From assembly GCF_032452875.1 (NCBI RefSeq), contig NC_083869.1, positions 123,634,001 to 123,698,000 of the forward strand: a stretch of DNA of 64,000 nt. Direction: 5' to 3'. The position numbers and the translations under genes were made by a program. Below, in pieces: positions 52,352-61,759 of the stretch. Below the pieces are notes generated by a model. It was given only the letters and a program-made list of their open reading frames with translations, did not search any database and was not told the DNA's origin. The number at the start of each line of letters is the position of its first letter. Position 1 is the stretch's first letter. Source of the stretch: Bos javanicus (taxonomy: Eukaryota > Chordata > Mammalia > Artiodactyla > Bovidae).

Positions 52352-53240
52352 TCAGTTTCAGATCAGATCAGATCAGATCAGTCACTCAGTCATGTCCGAC
52401 TCTTTGCGACCCCATGAATCGCAGCACGCCAGGCCTCCCTGTCCATCACCAACTCCCTGAGTTCACTCAGACTCATGTCCATCGAGTCAGTGATGCCATC
52501 CAGCCATCTCATCCTCTGTCGTCCCCTTCTCCTTCTGCCCCCAATCCCTCCCAGCATCAGAGTCTTTTCCAAAGAGTCAACTCTTTGCATGAGGTGGCCA
52601 AAGTACTGGAGTTTCAGCTTTAGCATCATTCCTTCCAAAGAAATCCCAGGGCTGATCTCCTTCAGAATGGACTGGTTGGATCTCCTTGCAGTCCAAGGGA
52701 CTCTCAAGAGTCTTCTCTAACACCACAGTTCAAAAGCATCAATTCTTTGGCCCTCAGCCTTCTTCACAGTCCAACTCTCACATCCATACATGACCACAGG
52801 AAAAACCATAGCCTTGACTACATGAACCTTTGTTGGCAAAGTAATGTAAAGCTTTTGAATATGCTATCTAGGTTGGACATAACTTTCCTTCCAAGGAGTA
52901 AGCGTCTTTTAATTTCATGGCTGCAGTCACCATCTGCAGTGATTTTGGAGTCCAGAAAAATAAAGTCTGACATTGTTTCCACTGTTTCCCCATCTATTTC
53001 CCATGAAGTGGTGGGACCGGATGCCATGATCTTCGTTTTCTGAATGTTGAGCTTTAAGCCAACTTTTTCACTCTCCACTTTCACTCTCATCAAGAGGCTT
53101 TTGAGTTCCTCTTCACTTTCTGCCTAAGGGTGGTGTCATCTGCATATCTGAGGTTATTGATATTTCTCCCGGCAATCTTGATTCCAGCTTGTGTTTCTTC
53201 CAGTCCAGCGTTTCTCATGATGTACTCTGCATATATGGCA
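52352..53240 (-). mobile_element. BovB LINE, antisense
   Basis: It starts with the (GATCA)n tail (52355-52380). The ORF2 end and RT C-terminus follow in antisense; minus-strand frames at 52390-52707, 52818-53093 and 53090-53308 together cover the RT fragment, with Y-A-D-D-T preserved (53090-53308). The three frames are offset, so frameshifts have broken it. Confidence 0.94.
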
Positions 53241-53321
53241 TTTATTCCAGCATGACCTCTCTGACTTACTGATCTAAAACAGGATCCTTCAATGTTTTCC
53301 TTTCCCATTTTAGTTCTTAAT

Positions 53322-53738
53322 ATTGTGGTAGTTATTCAGTCGCTCAGTCGTGTCTGACTCTTTGTGGCCCCATGGACTACAGCACACCAGGCTTCCCTGT
53401 CCTTCACTATCTCCCGGCATTTGCTCAAACTCATGTCCATTGAGTCGGTGATGCCACACAACCATCTTATCCTCTGTCACCCCCTTCTCCCCCTGCCCTC
53501 AATCTTTCCCAACATCAAGGTCTTTTCCAATGAGTCAGCTCTTTGCATCAGGTGGCCAAAGTAGCATCAGTCCTTCCAATGAATATTCAGGTTTGATTTC
53601 CTTTAGGATTGACTGGCTTGATCTCCTTACTGTCCAAAGGACTCTCAAGAGTCTTCTCCATCACCACAGTTTGAAAGCATCGATTTTTCAGCACTCAACT
53701 TTCTTTATGGTTCAACTCTCACATCCTTACATGACAAC
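53322..53738 (-). mobile_element. BovB LINE 3' fragment, antisense, tandem
   Basis: A second antisense BovB 3' end (TTATTCAGTCGCTCAGTCGTGTC to CATGACAACTGGGAAAAGC) lies directly behind the previous copy. It lacks a short segment around AGTAGCATCAG. Confidence 0.93.
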
Positions 53739-53741
53739 TGG

Positions 53742-53970
53742 GAAAAGCATATTGAATACTTACTACATAGCAGACACTATTCTGAGTATTTTACATGTAT
53801 TAACAAATTCGATTCTCATGACAACCCCAATAGGTAGTTATTTTATGATCCCAATTTTCTAGATGAGGACCTGAGGGCTAGTAAGGTTAAGCAACTTATT
53901 CAAGGTCTCATAGCCAGGACATGGGTTCGGAGCCAGGCAGGCACTCTTCAGAGCCCATGCTCTAAGAAGT
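53742..53970 (+). repeat. MIR SINE
   Basis: A nearly complete sense copy: ATTGAATACTTACTACATAGCAGACACTATTC, TTTTCTAGATGAGGACCTGAGGG, GTTAAGCAACTTATTCAAGG, ATGGGTTCGGAGCC. Confidence 0.9.
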
Positions 53971-54240
53971 CTGTCCACCTCCTCACAGCAGCTGTGCAAC
54001 AATCATACTATAGTCAAACAGCTTACTTGCAGTTACATGTATTATTGATGTGATGACTTTCTCGGTGCCTGACTTCTCACCAGATTGTGAACCCCACAGA
54101 GTCAGGACACTCTGTGTCTAGTCCATTGCGGTACCGCCACCCAGCACCCATCACAATGCACAGAGCAGGACTAGGTGTCTTCACGTCTCCAATGGGAAGA
54201 TTGAGTCTGCCCAACACTGTTTTCCATAGAAGGGAGCCCT
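53971..54240. other. No gene; possible antisense L2 tail
   Basis: 54075-54185 (CCAGATTGTGAACCCCACAGAG) has the look of an L2 tail in antisense. Confidence 0.4.
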
Positions 54241-54415
54241 GTCTCTCTTCTGCCCCCTCCCTTGCTCACTCCCTCTGTCCTTCCCTCACCCGTCTCTCCT
54301 CCTTCTTGCCCTCTCTCTCTCTCTCTGCCCCTCCCTGACACCCTCTGTCTCTCACCAGCTCCCATTTTTCTGTTTGTATCTCATACCATCTCCTCCTCCC
54401 CCGCCTGCTCCCCCA
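54240..54415 (+). repeat. Polypyrimidine (CT-rich) tract
   Basis: About 175 bp is dominated by C and T on the + strand, including CTCTCTCTCTCTCT near 54311-54326. It may adopt triplex-type structure; no function is shown. Confidence 0.8.
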
Positions 54416-54600
54416 GCTAATTAAATGATACCACAGAACAGGTTTCATTTGTATTTGGCTCAGAGGCTTTAGTGCCATTGGCTGCATGTTCATTAAATGG
54501 CTCTGTGTAGAGGGCTGTAATGAACCTATTTTATTACAATCATCATCTCTACCCATCCTAGGAGGTGATTATGTATTCATCAGGAAGAAAGAGAACTGCA
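54416..54600. other. Candidate conserved non-coding element
   Basis: A sharp change from the pyrimidine tract to AT-rich, repeat-free DNA: GCTAATTAAATGATACC, CAGGTTTCATTTGTATTTGGC, TGTTCATTAAATGGC, GGCTGTAATGAACCTATTTTATTACAATC. Two ATTAAATG words recur. It reads like a conserved enhancer; this is inferred. Confidence 0.4.
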
Positions 54601-55019
54601 AACCCCAGCTACTAGAGCGTGAAGTCTGGGGATAAGTAAGGAGAAGAGAGTCTGTTTCTGACTTTAGGGAAGGGTTTGAGCTCTGTTTGTAGTAGGGGGA
54701 TAGAAGGCTAGGTTGAGTGTAGTCATAACCCTTATTACTTCAGCATCCCCATAACTATGAATGCAAAAAAAAAAATCCCATTGACTTTGACTAGGGTCCA
54801 AAATTTCTGGGCGTGGTTTTCCCTAGGTGGTCCCCAAATTCATCTCTACCAGGCACCATCTGTAGACAAGATAATTGGCTTGGCACACTAGGACCACAGT
54901 TTTATTATGTGTGTGTGCTACTGTTATCAAGAGAAAAATCCTTTGAAAAGCATCACGGGAAAGCATTGCAATGAGCATTTTTTCTGTTACATCTTTCCTC
55001 ACTGAATCACAGATGAGCG
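54601..55019. other. No gene or clear repeat
   Basis: Single-copy-looking, with a short A-run at 54766-54774. Confidence 0.4.
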
Positions 55020-55255
55020 GTGTTAGTGATAATGATGGCATCAGCCATATTGAACTGATTTACCTGGACCACCTCATTTAACTCTCTCAACAACAGATGA
55101 CTCAGGTATGGTTATCAACCCCATTTTATGCATGAGGTAATTGAGGTGCAGAAAAACAGTATGTTGAAGACCATGTAGCCAGGATACTGTGGATTCTGAG
55201 TTTGAACCTAGGTCTACCCACACCAGAGTCCTCAGCACTGCTCTCTGCTGCCTGC
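55020..55255 (+). repeat. MIR SINE
   Basis: Sense: CTCATTTAACTCTCTCAACAACAG, CCCCATTTTATGCATGAGGTAATTGAGGTGC, TGTAGCCAGG, TGAGTTTGAACCTAGGTCT. Confidence 0.85.
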
Positions 55256-55418
55256 AATTTAAAAGGACTGTCCGTATCAGATAGGAGTTCCACATTTTAT
55301 TTTATTAATGCTAAACAATGATCCTAAAAGTCAAATACCATAGTGGTAAGTCATGGTTTCTACAGAAGGCTCACCTTCTTTTCCAGGGTCAAATTGGATT
55401 GAGCTTTAAGAGCCTCTG

Positions 55419-55536
55419 CAGAAGGAAATGGCAACCCACTCCAGTATTCTTGCCTGGAGAATTCCATGGACAGGGGAGCCTGGTGGGCTACAGTCCATGG
55501 GGGTCACAATAGTCGGACATGACCGAGTGACTAACA
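55419..55536 (+). mobile_element. 5'-truncated Bov-tA SINE
   Basis: Only the 3' half (GAAGGAAATGGCAACCCACTCC to GAGTGACTAACA) is present. CTTTAAGAGCCTCTG (55404-55418) and CTTTAAGAGCATCTG (55537-55551) flank it with one mismatch. The truncation therefore dates from integration, which is less usual for SINEs than for LINEs. Confidence 0.9.
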
Positions 55537-55724
55537 CTTTAAGAGCATCTGAGTTGAGGCATTGAGTATGTGTACCTGACCTGTGGTAAGGGGGGCACAC
55601 ACGTCAATGGGAGGGTATGCCTTGGGATCTGAGAGTCTGAGGGGAAGAGTGTAGGGCTGGAATTGGTTTCACCCTGGCTCTGCCTAAAATTTGCTGGGTG
55701 ACGTTCAGAAATTCTAACACATCA

Positions 55725-55845
55725 AAGACTTACTGAGCACCTACTACATACCAGGAGTTGCCCTAGGCTTTGGAGATACAGCAGTGAACAAAACAAATGA
55801 GCCTTCCCTCCAGTAGGTGGTAATCAGGGTAGAGGGGGCACATGA
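55725..55845 (+). repeat. L2 LINE 3' end
   Basis: GACTTACTGAGCACCTACTACATACCAGG, then GGAGATACAGCAGTGAACAAAACAAATGAGCC, is the standard L2 3' phrase. Confidence 0.85.
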
Positions 55846-55851
55846 CACCTG

Positions 55852-56228
55852 TAGGGAAAGAGCGATTGGCAAAGATGGCAGTGGTCAGGCTCTCTTGACC
55901 CATGGCCTCTCACTCTCAACCCGTTTTTGTAAATAATGATGTAATAACTGAGATCATTTGTATACAGCACTGCGCATATGTTATCTATGTGAACACCACC
56001 CGAAAAGCTCTTGTAGGCAGGTTGCACTGAGTAGCGTGTTGTGCGTGATGTGGCTGTGTTCACTCGGTCGACCACGAGAAAATACAGCATGTCTTCTGCT
56101 GCTGCCTTGCTGCTGTGCCAGCCAAGAAAAAATAAATATGTCTGCAGTTCCTACGGCTCCTTGCATCTTCTTCCAGCTTCCCCGTTCTCGCCTTGCCTAT
56201 CCCTGGGTTCAGCGAACAGTGAGACAAC
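55852..56228 (+). mobile_element. Probable solo ERV LTR
   Basis: The segment has the order of a ruminant ERV LTR: GTAAATAATGATGTAATAACTGAGATC, a TTGTATACAGCACTGCGC promoter-like box, CACTCGGTCGACCACGAG, an AATAAATATG poly(A) signal (about 56131) and a CTGGGTTCAGCGAACAGTGAGAC U5-like end. CpG content is higher than in the flanks, as expected for a younger insertion. No internal retroviral sequence adjoins it. The exact ends and the target duplication are uncertain. Confidence 0.55.
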
Positions 56229-56888
56229 ACACTATGCCTTCTTAAGTTTAGCTTACCCATCTGTAAGCTGGGTCTCTGCAGTGAGGTCACAGGCTCAAAT
56301 AATGCCAGGGTCCAAGCTGGGGACACAGATGACAGAGATAAACCGATGGGGACCAGGAACAGCTAGGGCGTCCCTAAGGGGCTGCTGCATCTCAGCTCCG
56401 GTGACTATTGCTGGGGCCAGTGCAGGCCCAGTTTGTCAGCTTCTCTGATGCTGTTTTGTGTGAAATCTTCCGATTTTTAAATGCTTACTATCTAGTTCAA
56501 AACAAAGAAGAAAATAAAACCCACTGTGTAGGCAAAAATCCTACCATCTGTGGGTAGGTCTGGCAGATAGGCCGCTGTTATGCTGTGGTCGTCCTTCAAT
56601 GACAAGTGTGAAGGGTCTTGCAGAGAATCTGATGCACAGCAGACGGTAACAGTCACAAGGCCCCCTTCTTTAATTCAGCTGCAAACTGGGCCGTTATAGG
56701 GCAAGCTCCATGAACAGATGGGGCATTTCTGGGATGGGCGAGAGGGAACACAGCCCCACAAGCCCCGGTGTGATGTCCACACCACTGAGGATGGTGTCCT
56801 GCCCTGGGCAGGGAGAGGCCTTCTTGTAATTTTTCAAACCCAATGAATCTGAGGTGGTCCTGGGCCTCCTGAGTCATAAGATTGAGGG
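56229..56888. other. No gene recognised
   Basis: Single-copy-looking sequence without a nameable repeat or exon. Confidence 0.4.
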
Positions 56889-56891
56889 AGT

Positions 56892-56933
<42 letters not shown>

Positions 56934-56935
56934 TA
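56889..56935 (+). repeat. (GT)n microsatellite
   Basis: About 17 uninterrupted GT units are followed by a TATGTGTGTATGAGAGAAAG tail. The length suggests it may be polymorphic. Confidence 0.95.
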
Positions 56936-57114
56936 TGAGAGAAAGAAACAGAGAGGGGTAGTGGGTTAGGATCTGGAGCAGGAGAAGGGCAGGGCAGACC
57001 CCAGAGGAAACCATGAGATCTTTAACCTCAGGGGACAAAATGCCTGTGCAGGTCTACAGGGGCCCCTTCAGGTGAAGGCTGAACAGCGACCACCACAACA
57101 GCAACCAACCAAGA

Positions 57115-57300
57115 AGTCTGAGCCCAGCTCTCTTCTAACCACTTTATGAGTATTATCTCCTTTAATCCTCACTACAACTCTGTGAGGAATATACTATCAT
57201 TATCCCATTTTACATATGAGAACACTGAGGTACAGAAAGCTTAGGCTGCTTCTTTAAGTCACAGTCAGGTGCCAATCAGACACGTATTGAGTCCAGCAGT
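57115..57300 (+). repeat. MIR SINE
   Basis: Sense: ATTATCTCCTTTAATCCTCACTACAACTCTGTGAGG, CCCATTTTACATATGAGAACACTGAGGTACAG. Confidence 0.88.
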
Positions 57301-57374
57301 GAGGCTCCCAAGTTCACACCTGTCCCAACTCCATCACCCATGGGGCCACTGTATGGTTCCAGGTAACCATAGCT

Positions 57375-57545
57375 GTCTGCAGGGAGGACCCACTATGTGT
57401 CAGGCACCACGCAGGGGCTTTGCTCACATTATTTAACCTGCAAAACCAGGGGAGGGAGGGATCACCACTCCCATTTTACAGATGAGAAGACTGAGGCTCA
57501 GGAGACAGAGAGGCTGCTGGCATGTGCCCAGGGTCGGCCCTGGGT
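57375..57545 (+). repeat. MIR SINE
   Basis: Sense: CCCACTATGTGTCAGGCACCACGC, CCCATTTTACAGATGAGAAGACTGAGGCTCAGGAG. A second MIR follows closely on the previous one, both in sense. Confidence 0.85.
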
Positions 57546-58210
57546 CTCAGGTTCTGGCAGATTCTGGAGGGTCTGACTATGGAGCCCTGCTTCTCCAGAT
57601 GCTGACATGTAACAGAGCAGGGGCTGTTGCTGTGTTTCTGAGCAAAATAAAGGTGCCCCTTCAGGAGGCTGTGGAGCTCTCTGGGGTCCCTTGGCCCAGT
57701 CTTGACTCTTCCTCTTCATTCCCACCAATGTTCTGAGCCCAGCCCTGCCCCAGTTCTGTACCAGACCAGTGAGGCTCTGAGTTATTTAACAAGGCCAGAG
57801 CGCCTGCCAGTCCCTCTTTTCCTAATAGAAAGCAAACATGTTAAACAATTCTGCTGACCCCTTAGATCAAGCGGAACCTTAGACCCCAGAGACCCCTCAC
57901 TCTGCCAAGGGCCTGTTCTAGCAGTAAGATTTGTTAACTCATTAGCAGAGAAGCGGCTGCACTCTAAATAATTCCTGAGCATATGAACCACCATCTGTGC
58001 CTGGCGTCCTGGGCACACTGCAGCCAGGTCAGTCTGCTCTGGCCAGCAGAGCCTTGGAGGCAGGGCCTTTCCTGCCAGCCACACTGGGGGCTGAACCTTT
58101 GAGAAGAACAAGATACAGAACCCTGGAATCAGAAGGACCTGTGCAGGGAAGCAAATTCAGAGGAAATGCAGGGGGGAGGCCTGGAGGTGATCTGGTCAGG
58201 AAAGACTCAA
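57546..58210. other. No gene recognised
   Basis: Single-copy. Frames at 57482-58111 on both strands lack any recognised domain. Confidence 0.4.
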
Positions 58211-58612
58211 ATGGCCTGGAGGGAAGAGCTCAGATTCATTGAGCACTCGTTATATGTGCTGTGTTTAGTTGCTCAGTCGTGTCCAACTCTTTGTGACTCC
58301 ATGGACTGTAGTCCACCAGGCTCCTCTGTCTATGGGGATTCTCCAGGCAAGAATACTGGAGTGAGTTGCCATGCCCTCTTCCAGGGGATCTTCCCAACCC
58401 AGGGATTGAACCCAGGTCTCCCTCACTGCAGGAGGATTCTTTGGCATCTGAGCCACAAGGGAAGCCCTTCTAAGCCTGATCACTTAATGGGACAAATGTT
58501 CCCATTTTGCAGATGAGAAATTCAAGGCTCAGAGAGATTGTGACCTGCCCAGTGTCACGTATCTTGGCTGTGGTGGGGCAAAGACTCAAATTTAGGACCC
58601 TGGTGAGCCCTA
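58211..58612 (+). repeat. MIR SINE split by Bov-tA
   Basis: The left part (58211-58256) has GATTCATTGAGCACTCGTTATATGTGC. The right part (58468-58612) has TCACTTAATGGGACAAATGTTCCCATTTTGCAGATGAGAAATTCAAGG and AAAGACTCAAATTTAGGACC. Confidence 0.85.
58257..58467 (-). mobile_element. Bov-tA SINE inside MIR
   Basis: A full antisense copy runs from GCTGTGTTTAGTTGCTCAGTCG to GAGCCACAAGGGAAGCCC. It separates the two MIR parts. Confidence 0.94.
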
Positions 58613-58937
58613 ATTCCATCTTCTTCCTCCCAACCATACTGTCTAGGTTTACTCATCACTGCGGGGGAATCCTCATGGCTCCTCCACTTCTGTTGCCCCC
58701 TAAAGCCACCAGGAGACTTCTTGATGAGGGGAAGACTAGTTAAATCTCAGTCTTAAACCAGGAAGGGCTGAGATGGTCCCTCCAGAGGAGCCAGCATTTC
58801 CTGGCAGAGATGCCACCCTTCATCCTCAGAAGTTTGTAAACCAAATTTTAGAACTGGATTTGCAGAATCTGCTGGGGAAGGTGAGTGAGGCAGGAAGCAG
58901 GGGGGAGGGATGCTGGGAGAAGAAGTGAAAACTGAAG
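58613..58937. other. No gene recognised
   Basis: Single-copy-looking; nothing assignable. Confidence 0.4.
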
Positions 58938-59062
58938 GTGTTAGTCACTCAGTCATGTCTGATTCTTTGTGACCCCATGGACTGTAGCCCTCCAGGCTCC
59001 TCTGTCCTTGGAATTCTGTAGGCTAGAATACTGGAGTGGGTAGCCATTCCCTGAGCAGCACC
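58938..59062 (-). mobile_element. Bov-tA SINE, head missing
   Basis: The antisense 3' part (GTGTTAGTCACTCAGTCATGTC to GGAGTGGGTAGCCATTCCCTGAG) lacks the tRNA-derived head. Confidence 0.88.
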
Positions 59063-59424
59063 CCAAGTCAGGCCCTAGGTGGCTTCATGGAGGGGAGGGT
59101 CACAGTGTGGTGCTAAGGGGCCACTAATCCCAACTGAGCCCCCAGGGGTGGGCCAGATACTCCTGGGTCCCCTACTAGCTTCGACATTCTGTGGGTCCCC
59201 AACCCGGTGTTTGGAAGCAAATGGAACAAAGGGTCTGGGGCTCAGGGATGGAGGCTGGAGAGGGGGCTTGGGAGTGGGCAGCAGCTCTGAGCTAAGCCCT
59301 GGGTGGGTGCATTTGTAGGGGAAGGGGGCTGGTGGTCATGAAGGACAGGCCCAGGGTAGGGTTGCCCTGGAGAGCCCTGAGCCAGGGCAGCCGGGAAGAA
59401 GCCAGAGGGGCAAGACTCAGCACC
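59063..59424. other. No gene recognised
   Basis: GC-rich single-copy sequence with no repeat or exon recognised. Confidence 0.4.
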
Positions 59425-60310
59425 TGGACTGGGAGTCAGGGCCTGGCTCAGCTCTGGTGCTGCTGACTGGCTGTGTGACCTGGGTAAGTCTTGTTATTCC
59501 ATCCCTGAATGCAGGGCTGCTGAGAAGGTGTGAAAGAGGTCAAGAAAGCAAAAGCCAGGGAGGAGGATACATCCTAAACAAAGAGGGTGGGGCCTGACCA
59601 CTGACCTGCATCAGGCCTGGTTCTGCTCCACCTTCCTCTACTCCCAGTCCCCTAGTGACTGATTGGCCAAACTCTGGTGTCCCTGCCCCCAAGAGCCTAG
59701 CTGATTGGGGGAGGCAGGTCTTTATGCAAATAAGGCTGCTGCCTCCCTCCTGCCCCTTCTCCCCTAAGGGAGACCTCACTTACTCACCATCACTGGGACC
59801 TCGCACACACCGGCTTGATTTCCCCCAGGAGTGGCTGGAGACACTTATAAAGCATGTGACTTACTGTCTAAATGCAGGACAGCTCAAGCTGTCTTTCCCT
59901 AGGATCCATACTGCTTCCACAGCCCTATCCTACTTCCTATCCCTTCCTAGGATCCACACTGCTCCCCCTTCCTATCCACATTTGTGTGACTTTGGGCAAG
60001 CACTTCTCTGAGAGTCAGGCTCCTCTACCATTAAATGGGGGTGAGAATGCTCACTTCATGGATTTGTCCTGATTATTTACGCATTCTCAAAACTTGAAAC
60101 ATACTGATATTTCTCAGGAGCCTCCTGTGTGTCAGGTCCTGTTCTGGGTGCTGAGGACATGAAAGGGGCAGTGAAGATAAGGACCCAGCTCCTTCCTGGT
60201 TCTCTTGAGAGGGTTATCAGGTGGCTGCATTGAGGCCCTGGCTGGAAAGGTGTCGATGAAGTGGCTGACAGCCATGACAATGCAGAGTAGACAAGTGACT
60301 CAGCCGGGGG
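59425..60310. repeat. MIR and L2 relics
   Basis: There are two antisense MIR scraps: 59425-59535 (GACTGGCTGTGTGACCTGGGTAAG) and 59985-60075 (GTGTGACTTTGGGCAAGCAC, TTAAATGGGGGTGAG). A sense L2 3' end follows at 60085-60310 (CAGGAGCCTCCTGTGTGTCAGGTCCTG). Between them CCTAGGATCCAYACTGCT is duplicated at 59898 and 59947. Confidence 0.7.
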
Positions 60311-60719
60311 CATGTGGAAAGTCAACAGCAACAGTCAGGTCAAGCTGGCCCCAGAGCCTGTAGGTGAGTCTAACCCTGCAATGATACCTACCATGCAACC
60401 CTGCTGATTTCCATACCTGCAACCCAGCAAGGTCAACTACTTTTTTCCCAAGCATCAGGTCACAGGAGGTCCAGCCATGCTGGCTCCTTTTGTCATTAGA
60501 GTCCTGATCAGGAGCTCTTGGCCCAGGCAGATAAGGGTAACCTGTCGGATGTGTACCCCTGAACTGGTAGCCCCTTGGCTCCCCATCTGTCCCTGCTCTC
60601 TCCCACCCCTGGTGCTTCCTGCAGGATTACCTGGGACTGTAGCTGGGGAAGGGCGTGGTGAGAGGCCCTGAGCCTTATCAGACAGTCCCCCTGTGCTTTG
60701 TCCTCAAGCCAGCAGTGAA
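60311..60719. other. No gene recognised
   Basis: Single-copy-looking; nothing assignable. Confidence 0.4.
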
Positions 60720-60885
60720 TGTCTCCCTCTCACCATTCTGATCACAGACATTTTAATCATTATAATTATCACCTGAGAAATTGGGTTTCTGCTCTAGACA
60801 ATTAAAATGAAATTCAGCTCTGCTTTCTCTCTCTCAGCTTTAAATCTGATGGTGAATTTTATAACACATCTGGAAACAGGAGTTA
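60720..60885. other. Candidate conserved non-coding element
   Basis: Repeat-free AT-rich block: CATTTTAATCATTATAATTATCACC, GACAATTAAAATGAAATTC, TTTATAACACATCTGG, next to a CTCTCTCTCTC stretch. Texture is like a conserved enhancer; conservation is not tested. Confidence 0.38.
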
Positions 60886-61027
60886 GAGGAGATCCTGAGG
60901 GGGTGAAAAGGAGCCTGGGGTGAATGTGGGTCTGACGACACGTCTGGGATGATGTGCGTGTGTGTGCAGGTGTGCACAAGAGTGAGTATGTATATGTGTT
61001 TGTGCCTGTGTGTATAGGATCAGGTGG

Positions 61028-61252
61028 ACTTCCTAGGTGGTGCTAGTGGTAAAGAATCTGCCTGCCAGTGTAGGAGCTGCCAGAGACAAGAATTCCATCC
61101 CCAGGTTGAAAAGATTGCCTAGAGAAGGGCATGGCAAACCACTCCAGTACTCTTGCCTGAAAATTCTCATGGACAGAGGAGCCTGAAGGGCTATGGTCCA
61201 TAGGATCACAAAGACTTGGACACTACTGAAACAACTTAGCACATGCACATGG
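61028..61252 (+). mobile_element. Bov-tA SINE
   Basis: A diverged sense copy runs from CTTCCTAGGTGGTGCTAGTGG to ACAACTTAGCACATGCACATG. It belongs to the same CTAGTGGTAAAG subtype as the copy at the window start. Confidence 0.92.
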
Positions 61253-61317
61253 GATCTGCAGGTCATATGGGCCCATGGGTGTGTACATGTGTGTTTGAAC
61301 AGGTATAGGTGTGGACA

Positions 61318-61502
61318 TGGGCTTCCCTGTGGCTCAGCTGGTAAACAATCAGCCTGCGATGCAGGAGACCTGGGTTAGATCCCTCAGTTGGGAAGATGCC
61401 CTGGAGAAGGGAAAGGCTACCCACTCCAGTACTCTGGCCCGGAGAATTCCATGGACTGTATAGTCCACGGGGTCACAAAGAGTTGGACACAACTGAGCTT
61501 TC
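61318..61502 (+). mobile_element. Bov-tA SINE with 11-bp duplication
   Basis: A sense copy runs from GGGCTTCCCTGTGGCTCAGC to GACACAACTGAGCTTTC. AGGTGTGGACA is exact at 61307-61317 and 61503-61513. Confidence 0.94.
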
Positions 61503-61619
61503 AGGTGTGGACACTGTGTGTGCGTGTGAATGCGTGAATGCACCTGAGGACATGTGTATGAGCATGTGCCCTATGCACGAGTAGTGAGGGAGAGGGGGCA
61601 GTGACAAGTTGCAAGCAGC

Positions 61620-61715
61620 AGCTATGGATGGAGAATCCTATGGACAGAGGAGCTTGGTGGACAACGGTCCATAGCGTCGCAAACAGCTGGACACAACTGA
61701 GGTGACTTAGCACAG
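61620..61715 (+). mobile_element. Bov-A-type SINE fragment
   Basis: Only the 3' part is left: GGAGAATCCTATGGACAGAGG, GGTCCATAGCGTCGCAAACAGCTGGACAC, ending GACTTAGCACAGCAG. Confidence 0.85.
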
Positions 61716-61759
61716 CAGAGCACACAAGGAGATTAGAGAGCGGAGAAAACAAAAATTAT

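Larger units (their letters stand above)
60950..61590 (+). repeat. Cryptic GT-rich simple sequence, split by SINEs
   Basis: GTGT/TGTG words with ATAT and CATG interruptions occur at 60950-61020, 61255-61317 and 61503-61580. They look like one original tract now separated by two Bov-tA insertions. Confidence 0.7.
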
